Shown: one piece after another, positions 1 through 4,777 of the stretch
Position numbering within the stretch: the first letter of the stretch is position 1
Layout: each line of letters starts with the position of its first letter
Source: RGIG4708 sp045633845
GTDB lineage: Bacteria; Bacillota; Clostridia; UMGS1810
DNA length: 8,940 nucleotides
Reading direction: 5' to 3'
Assembly: GCA_045633845.1 (NCBI GenBank)
Contig: JAZQZC010000038.1
Coordinates: 1-8,940 of the forward strand
Program-made: the position numbers and the translations under genes
Notes under the pieces: model-generated
What the model was told of the DNA's origin: nothing
What the model saw: only the letters and a program-made list of their open reading frames with translations
Databases searched by the model: none

Positions 1-30
1 CCAGTACTAATAGGTCGAAGGCTTGATCAA
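1..30 (+). rRNA. 23S ribosomal RNA, 3' end (partial)
   Basis: The first bases carry the conserved 3'-terminal pattern of bacterial 23S rRNA (CCAGTACTAATAGGTCGA then GGCTTGATC), which pairs with the 5' end of the mature molecule. The gene enters from the left edge, so only about 30 nt are visible. The exact 3' end is estimated. A 5S gene and a tRNA follow on the same strand, as expected at the end of an rRNA operon. A perfect 7-bp hairpin (AAAGCAA 32-38, TTGCTTT 43-49) lies just after the end, in the 23S-5S spacer, and may be a processing signal. Confidence 0.9.
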
Positions 31-90
31 GAAAGCAAAGAGTTGCTTTGGTTCATTTCTTTTTTATTTAGTTTTCAAGGTCAAAAGTAC

Positions 91-119
91 TTGACAAAGA
101 AGTCAAGATGATATATATT
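91..119 (+). promoter_or_regulatory. Possible internal sigma-A promoter in the 23S-5S spacer
   Basis: TTGACA (91-96), a 17-bp gap and TATATT (114-119) form a near-consensus sigma-70-type promoter, with a predicted start about 17 nt before the 5S gene. It could give independent 5S/tRNA-Asn transcription. The -35 box also lies in a small inverted repeat (CTTGAC 90-95, GTCAAG 102-107), so it may instead be a processing stem in the spacer. Confidence 0.4.
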
Positions 120-142
120 AATAAAGTAAAATTTGACAATAT

Positions 143-260
143 TTCTGGTGACGATAATGAAGAGGTCACACCCGTTCCCATACCGAACACGGCAGTTAAG
201 CTCTTCGATGCCAAAGATACTTAGCGGGTGACTGCTTGGGAAAATAGGAAGTTGCCAGAA
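143..260 (+). rRNA. rrf: 5S ribosomal RNA
   Basis: This 118-nt segment has the conserved 5S core (CACACCCGTTCCCATACCGA at 167-186, then GGCAGTTAAGCTC). Its ends pair with each other (TTCTGG 143-148 with CCAGAA 255-260), which defines helix I and the boundaries. It lies between the 23S end and a tRNA gene, the usual order in Firmicutes rRNA operons. Confidence 0.95.
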
Positions 261-270
261 TTATTTATAT

Positions 271-346
271 TCCTCGTTAGCTCAGTCGGTAGAGCACTCG
301 GCTGTTAACCGAGTTGTCGTTGGTTCAAGTCCAACAGGGGGAGCCA
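271..346 (+). tRNA. tRNA-Asn (anticodon GTT)
   Basis: A 76-nt cloverleaf with encoded CCA. The D-stem is GCTC/GAGC. The anticodon stem is CTCGG/CCGAG with loop CTGTTAA, giving anticodon GTT (Asn). The T-arm is GTTGG-TTCAAGT-CCAAC and the discriminator base is G. The acceptor stem is unusual. The 5' strand TCCTCGT faces the 3' strand AGGGGGA, giving one T-G wobble (4-69) and a G-G mismatch (6-67). A well-paired acceptor would need TCCCCCT. The gene may still work, or the 5' acceptor strand may have been altered by recombination. Fragments of the same tRNA recur around 1576-1588, 1713-1724 and 1808-1829. Confidence 0.93.
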
Positions 347-348
347 AA

Positions 349-391
349 AGAAGCGAATGGTTTAGATGACATCTAAATTGTTCGCTTCTTT
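349..391 (+). terminator. Long hairpin terminator after tRNA-Asn
   Basis: AGAAGCGAA (349-357) pairs with TTCGCTTCT (381-389), and TTTAGATG (361-368) pairs with CATCTAAA (370-377). The result is a nearly continuous stem closed by a minimal loop and followed by a short T-run. It should end the rRNA-tRNA transcript. The right arm (370-390) recurs at 1482-1502. Confidence 0.7.
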
Positions 392-483
392 CAATGGTTT
401 AAGAACTTTTTGCAATAATCAATTTTGAAACAAAAGGATAGATGCCAAGCGGTTTTGAACCAGACTTGAACTGCATACAATAT

Positions 484-526
484 AATAGCACCTGATTTAT
501 AAAAAATAATCAGTTGCTATTCTTTT
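484..526 (+). terminator. Hairpin with T-run overlapping the end of the XRE gene
   Basis: AATAGCA (484-490) pairs with TGCTATT (515-521) and CTGATT (492-497) pairs with AATCAG (508-513), with one mismatch. The T-run (522-526) follows on the plus strand, so it reads as a back-up terminator for rRNA read-through. It overlaps the stop codon of the minus-strand regulator and may also stabilise that mRNA's 3' end. Apart from this hairpin I see nothing recognisable between 392 and 516. Confidence 0.5.
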
Positions 527-717
527 TCAAATTTAATTATGTCACTTACTTCACATTCAAGAACATAGCAAAGCGCATCAAGTGTTTTAGTGGTTATTGC
601 TTCACCTTTTTTTATACGATGGAGTGTGTTTGCAGAAAAACCCTGCTTAAAAATTAAATGGTATTCTGTTAATCCCTTTTTAAATAAAGTATTATAAAAA
701 GGCTTATAACTAATCAT
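517..717 (-). CDS. Small XRE/Cro-type HTH transcriptional regulator
   Basis: A 66-residue protein made almost entirely of a Cro/C1-type helix-turn-helix. It begins MISYKPFYNTL and has the turn and recognition helix at about residues 21-36 (KQGFSANTLHRIKKGE), then a dimerisation-like helix (TLDALCYVLECEVSDII). Short XRE regulators starting MISYKPLW are common in Firmicutes, so I chose the ATG at 717. A GTG at 726 would add three residues. GGTGAT lies 5 nt before the chosen start. It diverges from the GGDEF gene at 858 over an intergenic region with palindromes overlapping both promoters, so it likely controls itself and that neighbour. The ligand or inducer is unknown. Confidence 0.85.
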   Translation of the reverse strand: MISYKPFYNTLFKKGLTEYHLIFKQGFSANTLHRIKKGEAITTKTLDALCYVLECEVSDIIKFEKE

Positions 718-738
718 TTTCATCACCGAATTAATTTT

Positions 739-767
739 ATCATACTTAAAGTATTGACAATACTCAA
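739..767 (-). promoter_or_regulatory. Promoter of the XRE regulator gene
   Basis: Read on the minus strand, TTGAGT (767-762), a 17-bp gap and TATGAT (744-739) give a good sigma-A promoter. Its start would lie near 732, leaving a very short leader before the gene. It overlaps the opposing GGDEF promoter and the palindromes between 742 and 779. Confidence 0.55.
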
Positions 768-779
768 TAAATTAAGTAT
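742..779. promoter_or_regulatory. Palindromic operator cluster between divergent XRE and GGDEF genes
   Basis: Three inverted repeats are nested here: TACTT-A-AAGTA (743-753), AGTATT-GAC-AATACT (750-764), and the wide pair ATACTTAA (742-749) with TTAAGTAT (772-779). The shared half-site is close to AAGTAT. The cluster covers the -35 and -10 boxes of both divergent promoters, the classic arrangement for a self-regulating XRE repressor. Binding by the neighbouring HTH protein is inferred. Confidence 0.6.
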
Positions 780-782
780 AAT
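754..782 (+). promoter_or_regulatory. Consensus sigma-A promoter of the GGDEF gene
   Basis: A perfect consensus pair, TTGACA (754-759), 17 bp, TATAAT (777-782). Predicted transcription starts near 789, giving a leader of roughly 70 nt before the ATG at 858. A promoter this strong suggests expression is held down by the overlapping operator. Confidence 0.8.
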
Positions 783-857
783 TAATTAGATAATAGCAAA
801 CATTGTGCAGATAAGCGATACCCATATACGACATAGCAAAAATCCAAGGAGAAAAAA

Positions 858-1451
858 ATGACCACATCATTAGTTTTGACAACAATTATAATAATATTAC
901 TTATAGTTATATTAATACTTTTAACAATAATATACTCTCTTAACAAAAAAAATAAATATGTTGATGAAGCAAATATGTGGCATAAACTTGCTGTTACAGA
1001 TGATTTAACTGGTATTTATAACAGGAATGCATACAACTTATATGTTGAAGAAAACAAAGCAAATACAAAAAAAGAATCCAGGTGGATAATTCTTTTTGAT
1101 GTTGACGATTTTAAAATAATTAACGATACAAAAGGTCATTTGGCAGGAGACCTTGTGCTTAAAAATGTAGCTAAATTGCTTTTAGAAATTTTTTCTTCAT
1201 GTCAATATAGAGTCTTTCGCATAGGTGGGGATGAATTTTTGGTTTTGGCAGAAAATGTTTCTGAAGATGAAATAATTGAGCATTTGACTTTGGTAAAAAG
1301 GCGTTTTGAGATGAATGGTGGTATAAATTTATCAAAAGGATATTCATTGATTAAAGATACTCCAGAAAAAGCTTTTAGATATGCAGATGAGATGCTTTAT
1401 GCGGATAAATTATCTAAAAAATGGCGAAACTGCTCCGCAGAGAACATCTAA
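858..1451 (+). CDS. Membrane-anchored GGDEF-domain protein (putative diguanylate cyclase)
   Basis: A 197-residue protein with one N-terminal membrane segment (about residues 4-27), a short linker and a GGDEF domain (about 43-190). Visible motifs are DDLTGIYNR (48-56), the metal/substrate region FDVDDFKIIND (80-90), GH (93-94) and an intact GGDEF signature (123-127). The family makes cyclic di-GMP from two GTP. The inhibitory RxxD site expected just before the signature is absent (Ser and Tyr at the Arg and Asp positions), so product inhibition at an I-site is unlikely. There is no sensory domain beyond the TM anchor. AGGAG at 847-851 sits well before the ATG. It has its own consensus promoter and a divergent XRE regulator. 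Its very low GC and its place between a tRNA terminator and a copy of that terminator's arm suggest acquired DNA. Confidence 0.88.
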   Translation: MTTSLVLTTIIIILLIVILILLTIIYSLNKKNKYVDEANMWHKLAVTDDLTGIYNRNAYNLYVEENKANTKKESRWIILFDVDDFKIINDTKGHLAGDLVLKNVAKLLLEIFSSCQYRVFRIGGDEFLVLAENVSEDEIIEHLTLVKRRFEMNGGINLSKGYSLIKDTPEKAFRYADEMLYADKLSKKWRNCSAENI

Positions 1452-1481
1452 ATTTTCAAATGGTAGATTTATCAAAAGTGG

Positions 1482-1502
1482 CATCTAAATCGTTCGGTTC
1501 TT
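1482..1502 (+). repeat. Partial copy of the tRNA-Asn terminator right arm
   Basis: This 21-nt stretch matches the right arm of the tRNA-Asn terminator (370-390) at 19 of 21 positions, but the left arm is missing. A shorter relative (ACATCTAAATT followed by TTCAAATGG) occurs at 1444-1463 and supplies the stop codon of the GGDEF gene. The two copies bracket the XRE/GGDEF block, like a duplication left by insertion. Confidence 0.55.
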
Positions 1503-1571
1503 CCAAAAAATAAGGATACCATTTGGTATCCTTATTTTTTTATTCCTTGTTTGAAGTGATTCAAACAAACA
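1503..1571 (+). repeat. Direct repeat copy 1 (tRNA-terminator module)
   Basis: This ~68-bp segment runs from CCAAAAAATAAGGATACC through a terminator hairpin and T-run to a TTGTTTGAA/TTCAAACAA palindrome (1547-1568). It recurs at 1824-1892 with few differences. In copy 2 the module directly follows a tRNA CCA end, so copy 1 probably once followed a tRNA as well, its upstream part now replaced by the 1482-1502 sequence. Confidence 0.8.
1511..1540 (+). terminator. Intrinsic terminator in repeat copy 1
   Basis: GGATACCA (1514-1521) pairs with TGGTATCC (1524-1531), extended by AA/TT, and is followed by TTATTTTTTT. It is a clean Rho-independent terminator able to stop GGDEF transcription. Confidence 0.8.
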
Positions 1572-1823
1572 ACGAGGTTAACAGCCGAAGGCTGTTCAAC
1601 TGCTTCGAGTCCGAGCACGTCCGGTGGACGATAAAGCGAGGACGAGAAGTCGAAGCGGCCGAACAACCCGCAAGCAGATATGCGAAGCGTGGAATCGGGA
1701 ACCGCAAGGGTGGTTGTCGTTGGTGAGATTAATGAAGTTCCAAGAAACCGAGCGATAGCGAAGGTTGATTGGTAAACTGAATTATGCATGCGAACAAAGT
1801 GAGTCGTAGTCCAACAGGGGGAG
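1572..1823 (+). pseudogene. Hairpin-rich segment with broken tRNA-Asn fragments
   Basis: This stretch has no credible protein gene. Its 3' end repeats tRNA-Asn exactly from the T-loop through the acceptor strand and into the bases before CCA (1808-1829 equals 328-349, 22 nt). A 12-nt copy of 313-324 stands at 1713-1724. Between them 83 nt (1725-1807) replace the three T-loop bases TCA. The reverse complement of tRNA bases 298-310 occurs at 1576-1588. Local hairpins are dense: AACAGCC-GAA-GGCTGTT (1580-1596) and CGTCC-GGT-GGACG (1618-1630). GC is clearly higher than in the flanks. It could be a tRNA split by an insertion, a scar of several recombinations, or an undescribed structured RNA. ORFs here on either strand are tRNA antisense artefacts. 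Confidence 0.6.
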
Positions 1824-1892
1824 CCAAAAAATAAAGGATACCAAATGGTATCCTTTATTTTTTTATACCTTGTTTGAAGTAATTCAAAAAAC
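1824..1892 (+). repeat. Direct repeat copy 2 (tRNA-terminator module)
   Basis: The second copy of the 1503-1571 module, 321 bp downstream. It begins at the CCA end of the tRNA-Asn fragment. The TTGTTTGAA palindrome is imperfect here. Together the copies flank the hairpin-rich segment like a tandem duplication or the ends of an inserted unit. Confidence 0.8.
1833..1863 (+). terminator. Intrinsic terminator in repeat copy 2
   Basis: AAAGGATACCA (1833-1843) pairs with TGGTATCCTTT (1846-1856), followed by ATTTTTTT. It sits where a tRNA terminator would, directly after a tRNA-Asn 3' end. Confidence 0.8.
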
Positions 1893-1933
1893 AAAAATAC
1901 TTGTGATAGTACGGGAATATTATATTAAAACAA

Positions 1934-1968
1934 AAAAGCCAGATTTATTTAAATCTGGCTTTTAATTT
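1934..1968. terminator. Bidirectional terminator
   Basis: A perfect 14-bp stem (1934-1947 with 1950-1963, AAAAGCCAGATTTA and its complement) has A-runs before and T-runs after. It can stop transcripts from the tRNA-remnant side and from the minus-strand RHH gene ending at 1985. Confidence 0.8.
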
Positions 1969-1984
1969 TGAATTGAAAATAGTT

Positions 1985-2143
1985 TTAATGAGTAGAATTT
2001 GATACATTATTAGTTATATATACCTTTAAAATAATGTTTATATACTGAGATAACGAGCGGTCATCATTCTCTGCAAGAATTCGTAATGTTTCGAGAATAT
2101 CACTATCAATAGTTATGCTTATTTTTTCCTTTAATGGTTTCAA
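1985..2143 (-). CDS. Ribbon-helix-helix (Arc/CopG-like) regulator
   Basis: A 52-residue protein starting KPLKEKISITID, with a beta strand (KISITI), a first helix (SDILETLRILAEND) and a second helix (SLSQYINIILKVYI). This is the ribbon-helix-helix fold of Arc/MetJ/CopG repressors, which bind DNA as dimers, usually at short direct repeats. I chose a TTG start at 2143 because AGAGGTG lies just before it and related short RHH proteins begin at this point. A GTG at 2182 would add 13 unlikely residues. It diverges from the glycosyltransferase at 2279. The shared region holds a perfect 10-bp tandem repeat inside the opposite promoter, so repression of the glycosyltransferase is the simplest role. 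No toxin gene is adjacent, so an antitoxin role has no support. Confidence 0.78.
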   Translation of the reverse strand: MKPLKEKISITIDSDILETLRILAENDDRSLSQYINIILKVYITNNVSNSTH

Positions 2144-2162
2144 AACTATCACCTCTAAAATA

Positions 2163-2168
2163 ATTATA
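2163..2168 (-). promoter_or_regulatory. -10 box of the RHH gene
   Basis: On the minus strand a perfect TATAAT (2168-2163) lies about 20 nt upstream of the TTG start. The best -35 at 17 bp is only CAATAC, so the promoter may be weak or activator-dependent. The transcript would start almost at the Shine-Dalgarno. Confidence 0.4.
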
Positions 2169-2188
2169 CAATAAAATCGCACCCGGTA

Positions 2189-2217
2189 TTGACAAGTAGG
2201 ATAAAGTAGGATAAAAT
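2189..2217 (+). promoter_or_regulatory. Promoter of the glycosyltransferase gene
   Basis: TTGACA (2189-2194), 17 bp, TAAAAT (2212-2217), a strong sigma-A promoter with a leader of about 55 nt before the ATG at 2279. Its spacer is filled by the tandem repeat at 2196-2215. Confidence 0.75.
2196..2215. promoter_or_regulatory. 10-bp tandem repeat, likely RHH operator
   Basis: GTAGGATAAA occurs twice head-to-tail with no gap, between and partly over the -35 and -10 boxes. A 10-bp period places both copies on one face of the helix. Two adjacent RHH dimers commonly use this geometry. Assignment to the neighbouring RHH protein is inferred from position. Confidence 0.6.
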
Positions 2218-2278
2218 ACTATTAATAAGTGTTGTTGCACAAGTCAAAATTTCAAACCTTTTATTGGAGGTATAGACA

Positions 2279-3397
2279 ATGTCAATATTTTATTTAAATA
2301 AAGCAGTAGCAAAGATGATAAAAATATGCAAGTTAAATAAATTGCTATATAAGATGATGCCTAATATATTTTTAAGTATTAACGAGCAAAATATTACAGA
2401 TGCCAGGTCTTTTTTAGAAGCATATTCACCAGATCCACAAACATCGTGCTTTTGTAAAAATGATATTGATATAAAAGTAGATTTACACATTATAGTTCCT
2501 GCATATAATGCAGAAAAATATATTAAGGAATGTTTGGATTCTATAGGATATAATTCTACACAGAAATATACATACCATGTTACGGTTGTTAATGATGGCT
2601 CAACGGATTGTACGGCAGATGTTTTGAGCAGATATTTAAAAAATCCAACTATTGAAATTATAACTCAAACAAACAAGGGATTTTCGGGTGCTCGCAACAC
2701 TGCACTTAAGCACATAAAAGGGAGATATGTTATGTTTTTAGATTCTGACGATTGTCTAGATTGGATAGGTGTAGAAAAACTTTTGGATTGTGCTATTGAA
2801 ACAGGTGCTGATATAGTTGAGGGTTCTCATACGACTATTAATGCAGTTGGAAAAAAGAAATCTTTCTTTAAAACACCTTCCGGGGTTGTTGAACCTTATC
2901 GGTTAGGGGGTCAACCTTGGAGCAAAGTATTTAAGGCGGAGTTGTTCGCTAGTATTTGTTTTCCGGAAAAATATTGGTATGAAGATTCCGTTTTTTCTCA
3001 GATTGTGTATCCAAAAGTAAAATGTGCTTATAGTATTAGTGATAATACATATTTTTATCGTCTCCACGGTGATAATATATCATATAAAAGCAGAAATTAT
3101 GCAAAATCAATAGATTCTTATTGGATAACTGAAAAACTATTTAACGAACGGCAAAAAGCAGGGTTTGAAATAACACAAGATTATTACAATTATATTTTAT
3201 ATATGGTAAAACTGACATTTCCTCGTATTATGTTTCAAAATAAAAAGGTGAAACAGGCGGTATTTATTCTTTTTTATGATTTTATAAATAAAAATTTTAG
3301 TAATTATACGACAGATGATAAAAAACTAAAAGAAATAGAAAACATAGTAATAACCAAAAATTATGGAAAATGCGTTGCATATTCTAAATGGCGTTGA
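2279..3397 (+). CDS. Family 2 (GT-A) glycosyltransferase
   Basis: A 372-residue protein with a GT2 catalytic domain at about 67-265. It shows the start motif IIVPAYNAEKYI (71-82), the nucleotide-binding VVNDGST (103-109), NKGFSGARNTAL (132-143), a DSDD metal site serving as the DXD motif (155-158) and the acidic YED (234-236) expected of a catalytic-base region. The family transfers sugars from nucleotide-sugars to surface glycans such as capsule or teichoic acid. The first ~65 residues precede the domain and are unusual. The C-terminal ~100 residues are helical and aromatic-rich with no clear membrane anchor. TGGAGG (2265-2270) sets the start. The gene stands alone, not in a glycan cluster, under a promoter overlapped by a probable RHH operator. 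GC is much lower than in the genes after 4260, consistent with transfer. Acceptor and sugar are unknown. Confidence 0.88.
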   Translation: MSIFYLNKAVAKMIKICKLNKLLYKMMPNIFLSINEQNITDARSFLEAYSPDPQTSCFCKNDIDIKVDLHIIVPAYNAEKYIKECLDSIGYNSTQKYTYHVTVVNDGSTDCTADVLSRYLKNPTIEIITQTNKGFSGARNTALKHIKGRYVMFLDSDDCLDWIGVEKLLDCAIETGADIVEGSHTTINAVGKKKSFFKTPSGVVEPYRLGGQPWSKVFKAELFASICFPEKYWYEDSVFSQIVYPKVKCAYSISDNTYFYRLHGDNISYKSRNYAKSIDSYWITEKLFNERQKAGFEITQDYYNYILYMVKLTFPRIMFQNKKVKQAVFILFYDFINKNFSNYTTDDKKLKEIENIVITKNYGKCVAYSKWR

Positions 3398-3411
3398 CAA
3401 AACTTTTGATA

Positions 3412-3473
3412 TTTCAAACAGACACCTTAATTTGAACTATGAATGTTTGAAAAGAGATGTCTGTTTTTATTTT
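3412..3473 (+). terminator. Terminator with two competing hairpins
   Basis: AAACAGACA (3416-3424) pairs with TGTCTGTTT (3458-3466) and is followed by a T-rich tail, giving a terminator with a large loop. TTTCAAACA (3412-3420) can instead pair with TGTTTGAAA (3444-3452). The two stems share bases 3416-3420 and exclude each other. I see no gene in 3398-3588 apart from this. Confidence 0.6.
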
Positions 3474-3588
3474 TGACAGCAAAAAAGGCTTTCACGGTAT
3501 TTAAACAAAAAACAATAGCAATACAAACACATTATTTATAATTATCAACCACAACGGGCAATTACATATAATATAATGGTGATGTATT

Positions 3589-3747
3589 ATGAATCCATAT
3601 AATTTAACTGCTGCAATTACAGCCCTTGCAAATGCAATATCGTGCAATTTGTCTGTTGACGAGCTTACAATGCTTGGCGTTGTTTTAACACAACTGGGTG
3701 ACACAATTACCACTATTGCCACTCAAAGAAATATTTGTGACAGCTGA
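3589..3747 (+). CDS. Small conserved-looking protein of unknown function
   Basis: A 52-residue protein starting MNPYNLTAAITALANAI. It has a helical first half, then SVDELTMLGVVLTQLGDTI and a tail with TQRN and a Cys (residue 50). I recognise it as like short uncharacterised clostridial proteins with an N-terminal MNPY and a 'VDEL..LG..LTQLGDT' block, but no function is known to me. There is no signal peptide or strong TM segment. GGTGA (3578-3582) sits at good spacing before the ATG. Its codon use is normal for the host. It reads antisense to a spurious ORF at 3501-3722. The next gene starts 55 nt downstream on the same strand, so they may be co-transcribed. Confidence 0.72.
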   Translation: MNPYNLTAAITALANAISCNLSVDELTMLGVVLTQLGDTITTIATQRNICDS

Positions 3748-3802
3748 CAAAAACAGCATAGATTTTTGCTTTTCGGAAATACTACCTTTGAGGTGAATTA
3801 AA

Positions 3803-4078
3803 ATGGCAAAGCAAGGAATGAAAAGGATAGACCGCACACATACAAAACCAAAAAACGATGTGCCGCCAGTACCTGAAATTCAAGGCAAAGCAAAGCATGG
3901 AAAAGATGATGCAAACCCTATAATTGCGGGAACAAAAGCACCGTCGCAAAAGGTGTATCACACTAAACCACACTCAACCGATAAACCCATATCTTCAGCA
4001 TATTCTGTAATTGATACCGATTTGGCACGTGATAATATACAAAATGATATGCCGTCGGCAGAGCTGCAGGATTTGTAA
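3803..4078 (+). CDS. Small hydrophilic hypothetical protein
   Basis: A 91-residue polar protein, Lys- and Pro-rich, with no predicted membrane segment. It begins MAKQGMKRIDRTHTKPKND and has PPVPEIQGKAK (21-31), NPIIAGTKAP (38-47) and a C-terminal stretch ending SAYSVIDTDLARDNIQND that looks more structured. I recall similar uncharacterised clostridial proteins but can assign no role. Low complexity in the first half suggests disorder. GAGGTGA (3790-3796) is an ideal Shine-Dalgarno 6 nt before the ATG. A terminator follows directly, so it ends the unit that starts at 3589. Confidence 0.75.
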   Translation: MAKQGMKRIDRTHTKPKNDVPPVPEIQGKAKHGKDDANPIIAGTKAPSQKVYHTKPHSTDKPISSAYSVIDTDLARDNIQNDMPSAELQDL

Positions 4079-4087
4079 ATAAAATCA

Positions 4088-4130
4088 AAAGGCTACTCTT
4101 TATACATTTTGTTTAAAGAGCAGCCTTTTT
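4088..4130 (+). terminator. Intrinsic terminator
   Basis: AAAGGCT-A-CTCTTTA (4088-4102) pairs with TAAAGAG-C-AGCCTTT (4114-4128) with one internal mismatch, followed by further T residues. It separates the small hypothetical genes from the NAD salvage pair. Confidence 0.85.
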
Positions 4131-4208
4131 GTATTAATCACAGGTAACAGCGCGTCGGGCATACATAACGTATATACAAACTTTTTTTGAGTTTTTGGAT
4201 AGCGGCAA

Positions 4209-4237
4209 TTGACTACGCTCCAACATAATGGTAAAAT
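4209..4237 (+). promoter_or_regulatory. Promoter of the nicotinamidase-nadE pair
   Basis: TTGACT (4209-4214), 17 bp, TAAAAT (4232-4237). The transcript would start near 4244, just before AAGGAGG (4247-4253), leaving a very short leader with no room for a riboswitch. Confidence 0.7.
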
Positions 4238-4260
4238 AAAAGGAACAAGGAGGCGGCAAT

Positions 4261-4761
4261 ATGAAAAAAACACTAATTGTTGTAGATATGCAAAATGACT
4301 TTATTGATATGGCGCTTGGGACAAAAGAGGCAGTTGCAATTGTGCCCAACGTAAAAGCAAAAATAGAACAGTATATAAAAAACGGAGATGAGGTAATATA
4401 TACCCGTGACACACATGACGAAAATTACCTGCAAACCCCCGAAGGCAAAAAACTTCCTGTTTGCCACTGTATAAAAAACACAAAGGGCTGGCAAATAGCA
4501 GACGGCATTTATGTAGACGGCTGCAAAATTATAGACAAGCCCAATTTTGGATGGCCAAAGTGGAAGGATGAAGATTTGCAGGAGGTTGAGCTTGTGGGAC
4601 TTTGCACAGACATTTGCGTTGTGTCAAATGCCCTTATAATAAAAGCTGCGTTCCCCGACGCAGTGGTAAAGGTTGACAAAAGCTGCTGTGCAGGAGTAAC
4701 ACCTGACAGCCACAATGCGGCACTTATTACAATGCAGATGTGTCATATTGAAATTGTTTGA
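4261..4761 (+). CDS. pncA: Isochorismatase-family cysteine hydrolase, probable nicotinamidase
   Basis: A 166-residue single-domain protein of the isochorismatase-like hydrolase fold. The catalytic triad is visible: Asp9 in LIVVDMQNDF, Lys93 in IDKPNFG and nucleophile Cys119 in GLCTDICV. A metal/substrate region RDTH (49-52) with LPVCHC (65-70) matches the nicotinamidase pattern of Asp and His ligands. Nicotinamidase converts nicotinamide to nicotinate, the first step of the Preiss-Handler NAD salvage route. The protein is a little shorter than typical PncA. Family membership is certain from motifs. The substrate is inferred mainly because the next gene, 16 nt downstream, is NAD synthetase, the last step of the same route. 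AAGGAGG sets the start. Confidence 0.85.
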   Translation: MKKTLIVVDMQNDFIDMALGTKEAVAIVPNVKAKIEQYIKNGDEVIYTRDTHDENYLQTPEGKKLPVCHCIKNTKGWQIADGIYVDGCKIIDKPNFGWPKWKDEDLQEVELVGLCTDICVVSNALIIKAAFPDAVVKVDKSCCAGVTPDSHNAALITMQMCHIEIV

Positions 4762-4777
4762 TTTGGTGGTGAAAATT

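Noticed and set aside
1523..1726. 67-residue plus-strand ORF starting in a terminator T-run
   Set aside because: It begins inside the terminator, has no ribosome site and crosses the same tRNA-fragment region.
1572..1823. Group II intron or retron RNA
   Set aside because: The segment is hairpin-rich but there is no reverse transcriptase gene, no recognisable domain V and no msr/msd layout.
1532..1894. 120-residue minus-strand ORF reading GSPCWT and EAVEQPSAVN
   Set aside because: It is antisense to tRNA-Asn fragments, terminator repeats and hairpins. GSPCWT is simply the complement of the tRNA 3' end, and such peptides are well-known spurious predictions.
1985..2143. Antitoxin of a toxin-antitoxin pair
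   Set aside because: The RHH fold fits antitoxins, but no small toxin ORF overlaps or follows it. The divergent gene is a glycosyltransferase.
3501..3722. 73-residue minus-strand ORF
   Set aside because: It is the antisense of the better supported 52-residue gene at 3589-3747, which has a proper Shine-Dalgarno and a recognisable protein pattern.
4715..4777. 21-residue N-terminal extension of NAD synthetase
   Set aside because: It lies within the upstream hydrolase gene and lacks a ribosome site. The ATG at 4778 has GGTGGTG and fits the family start.
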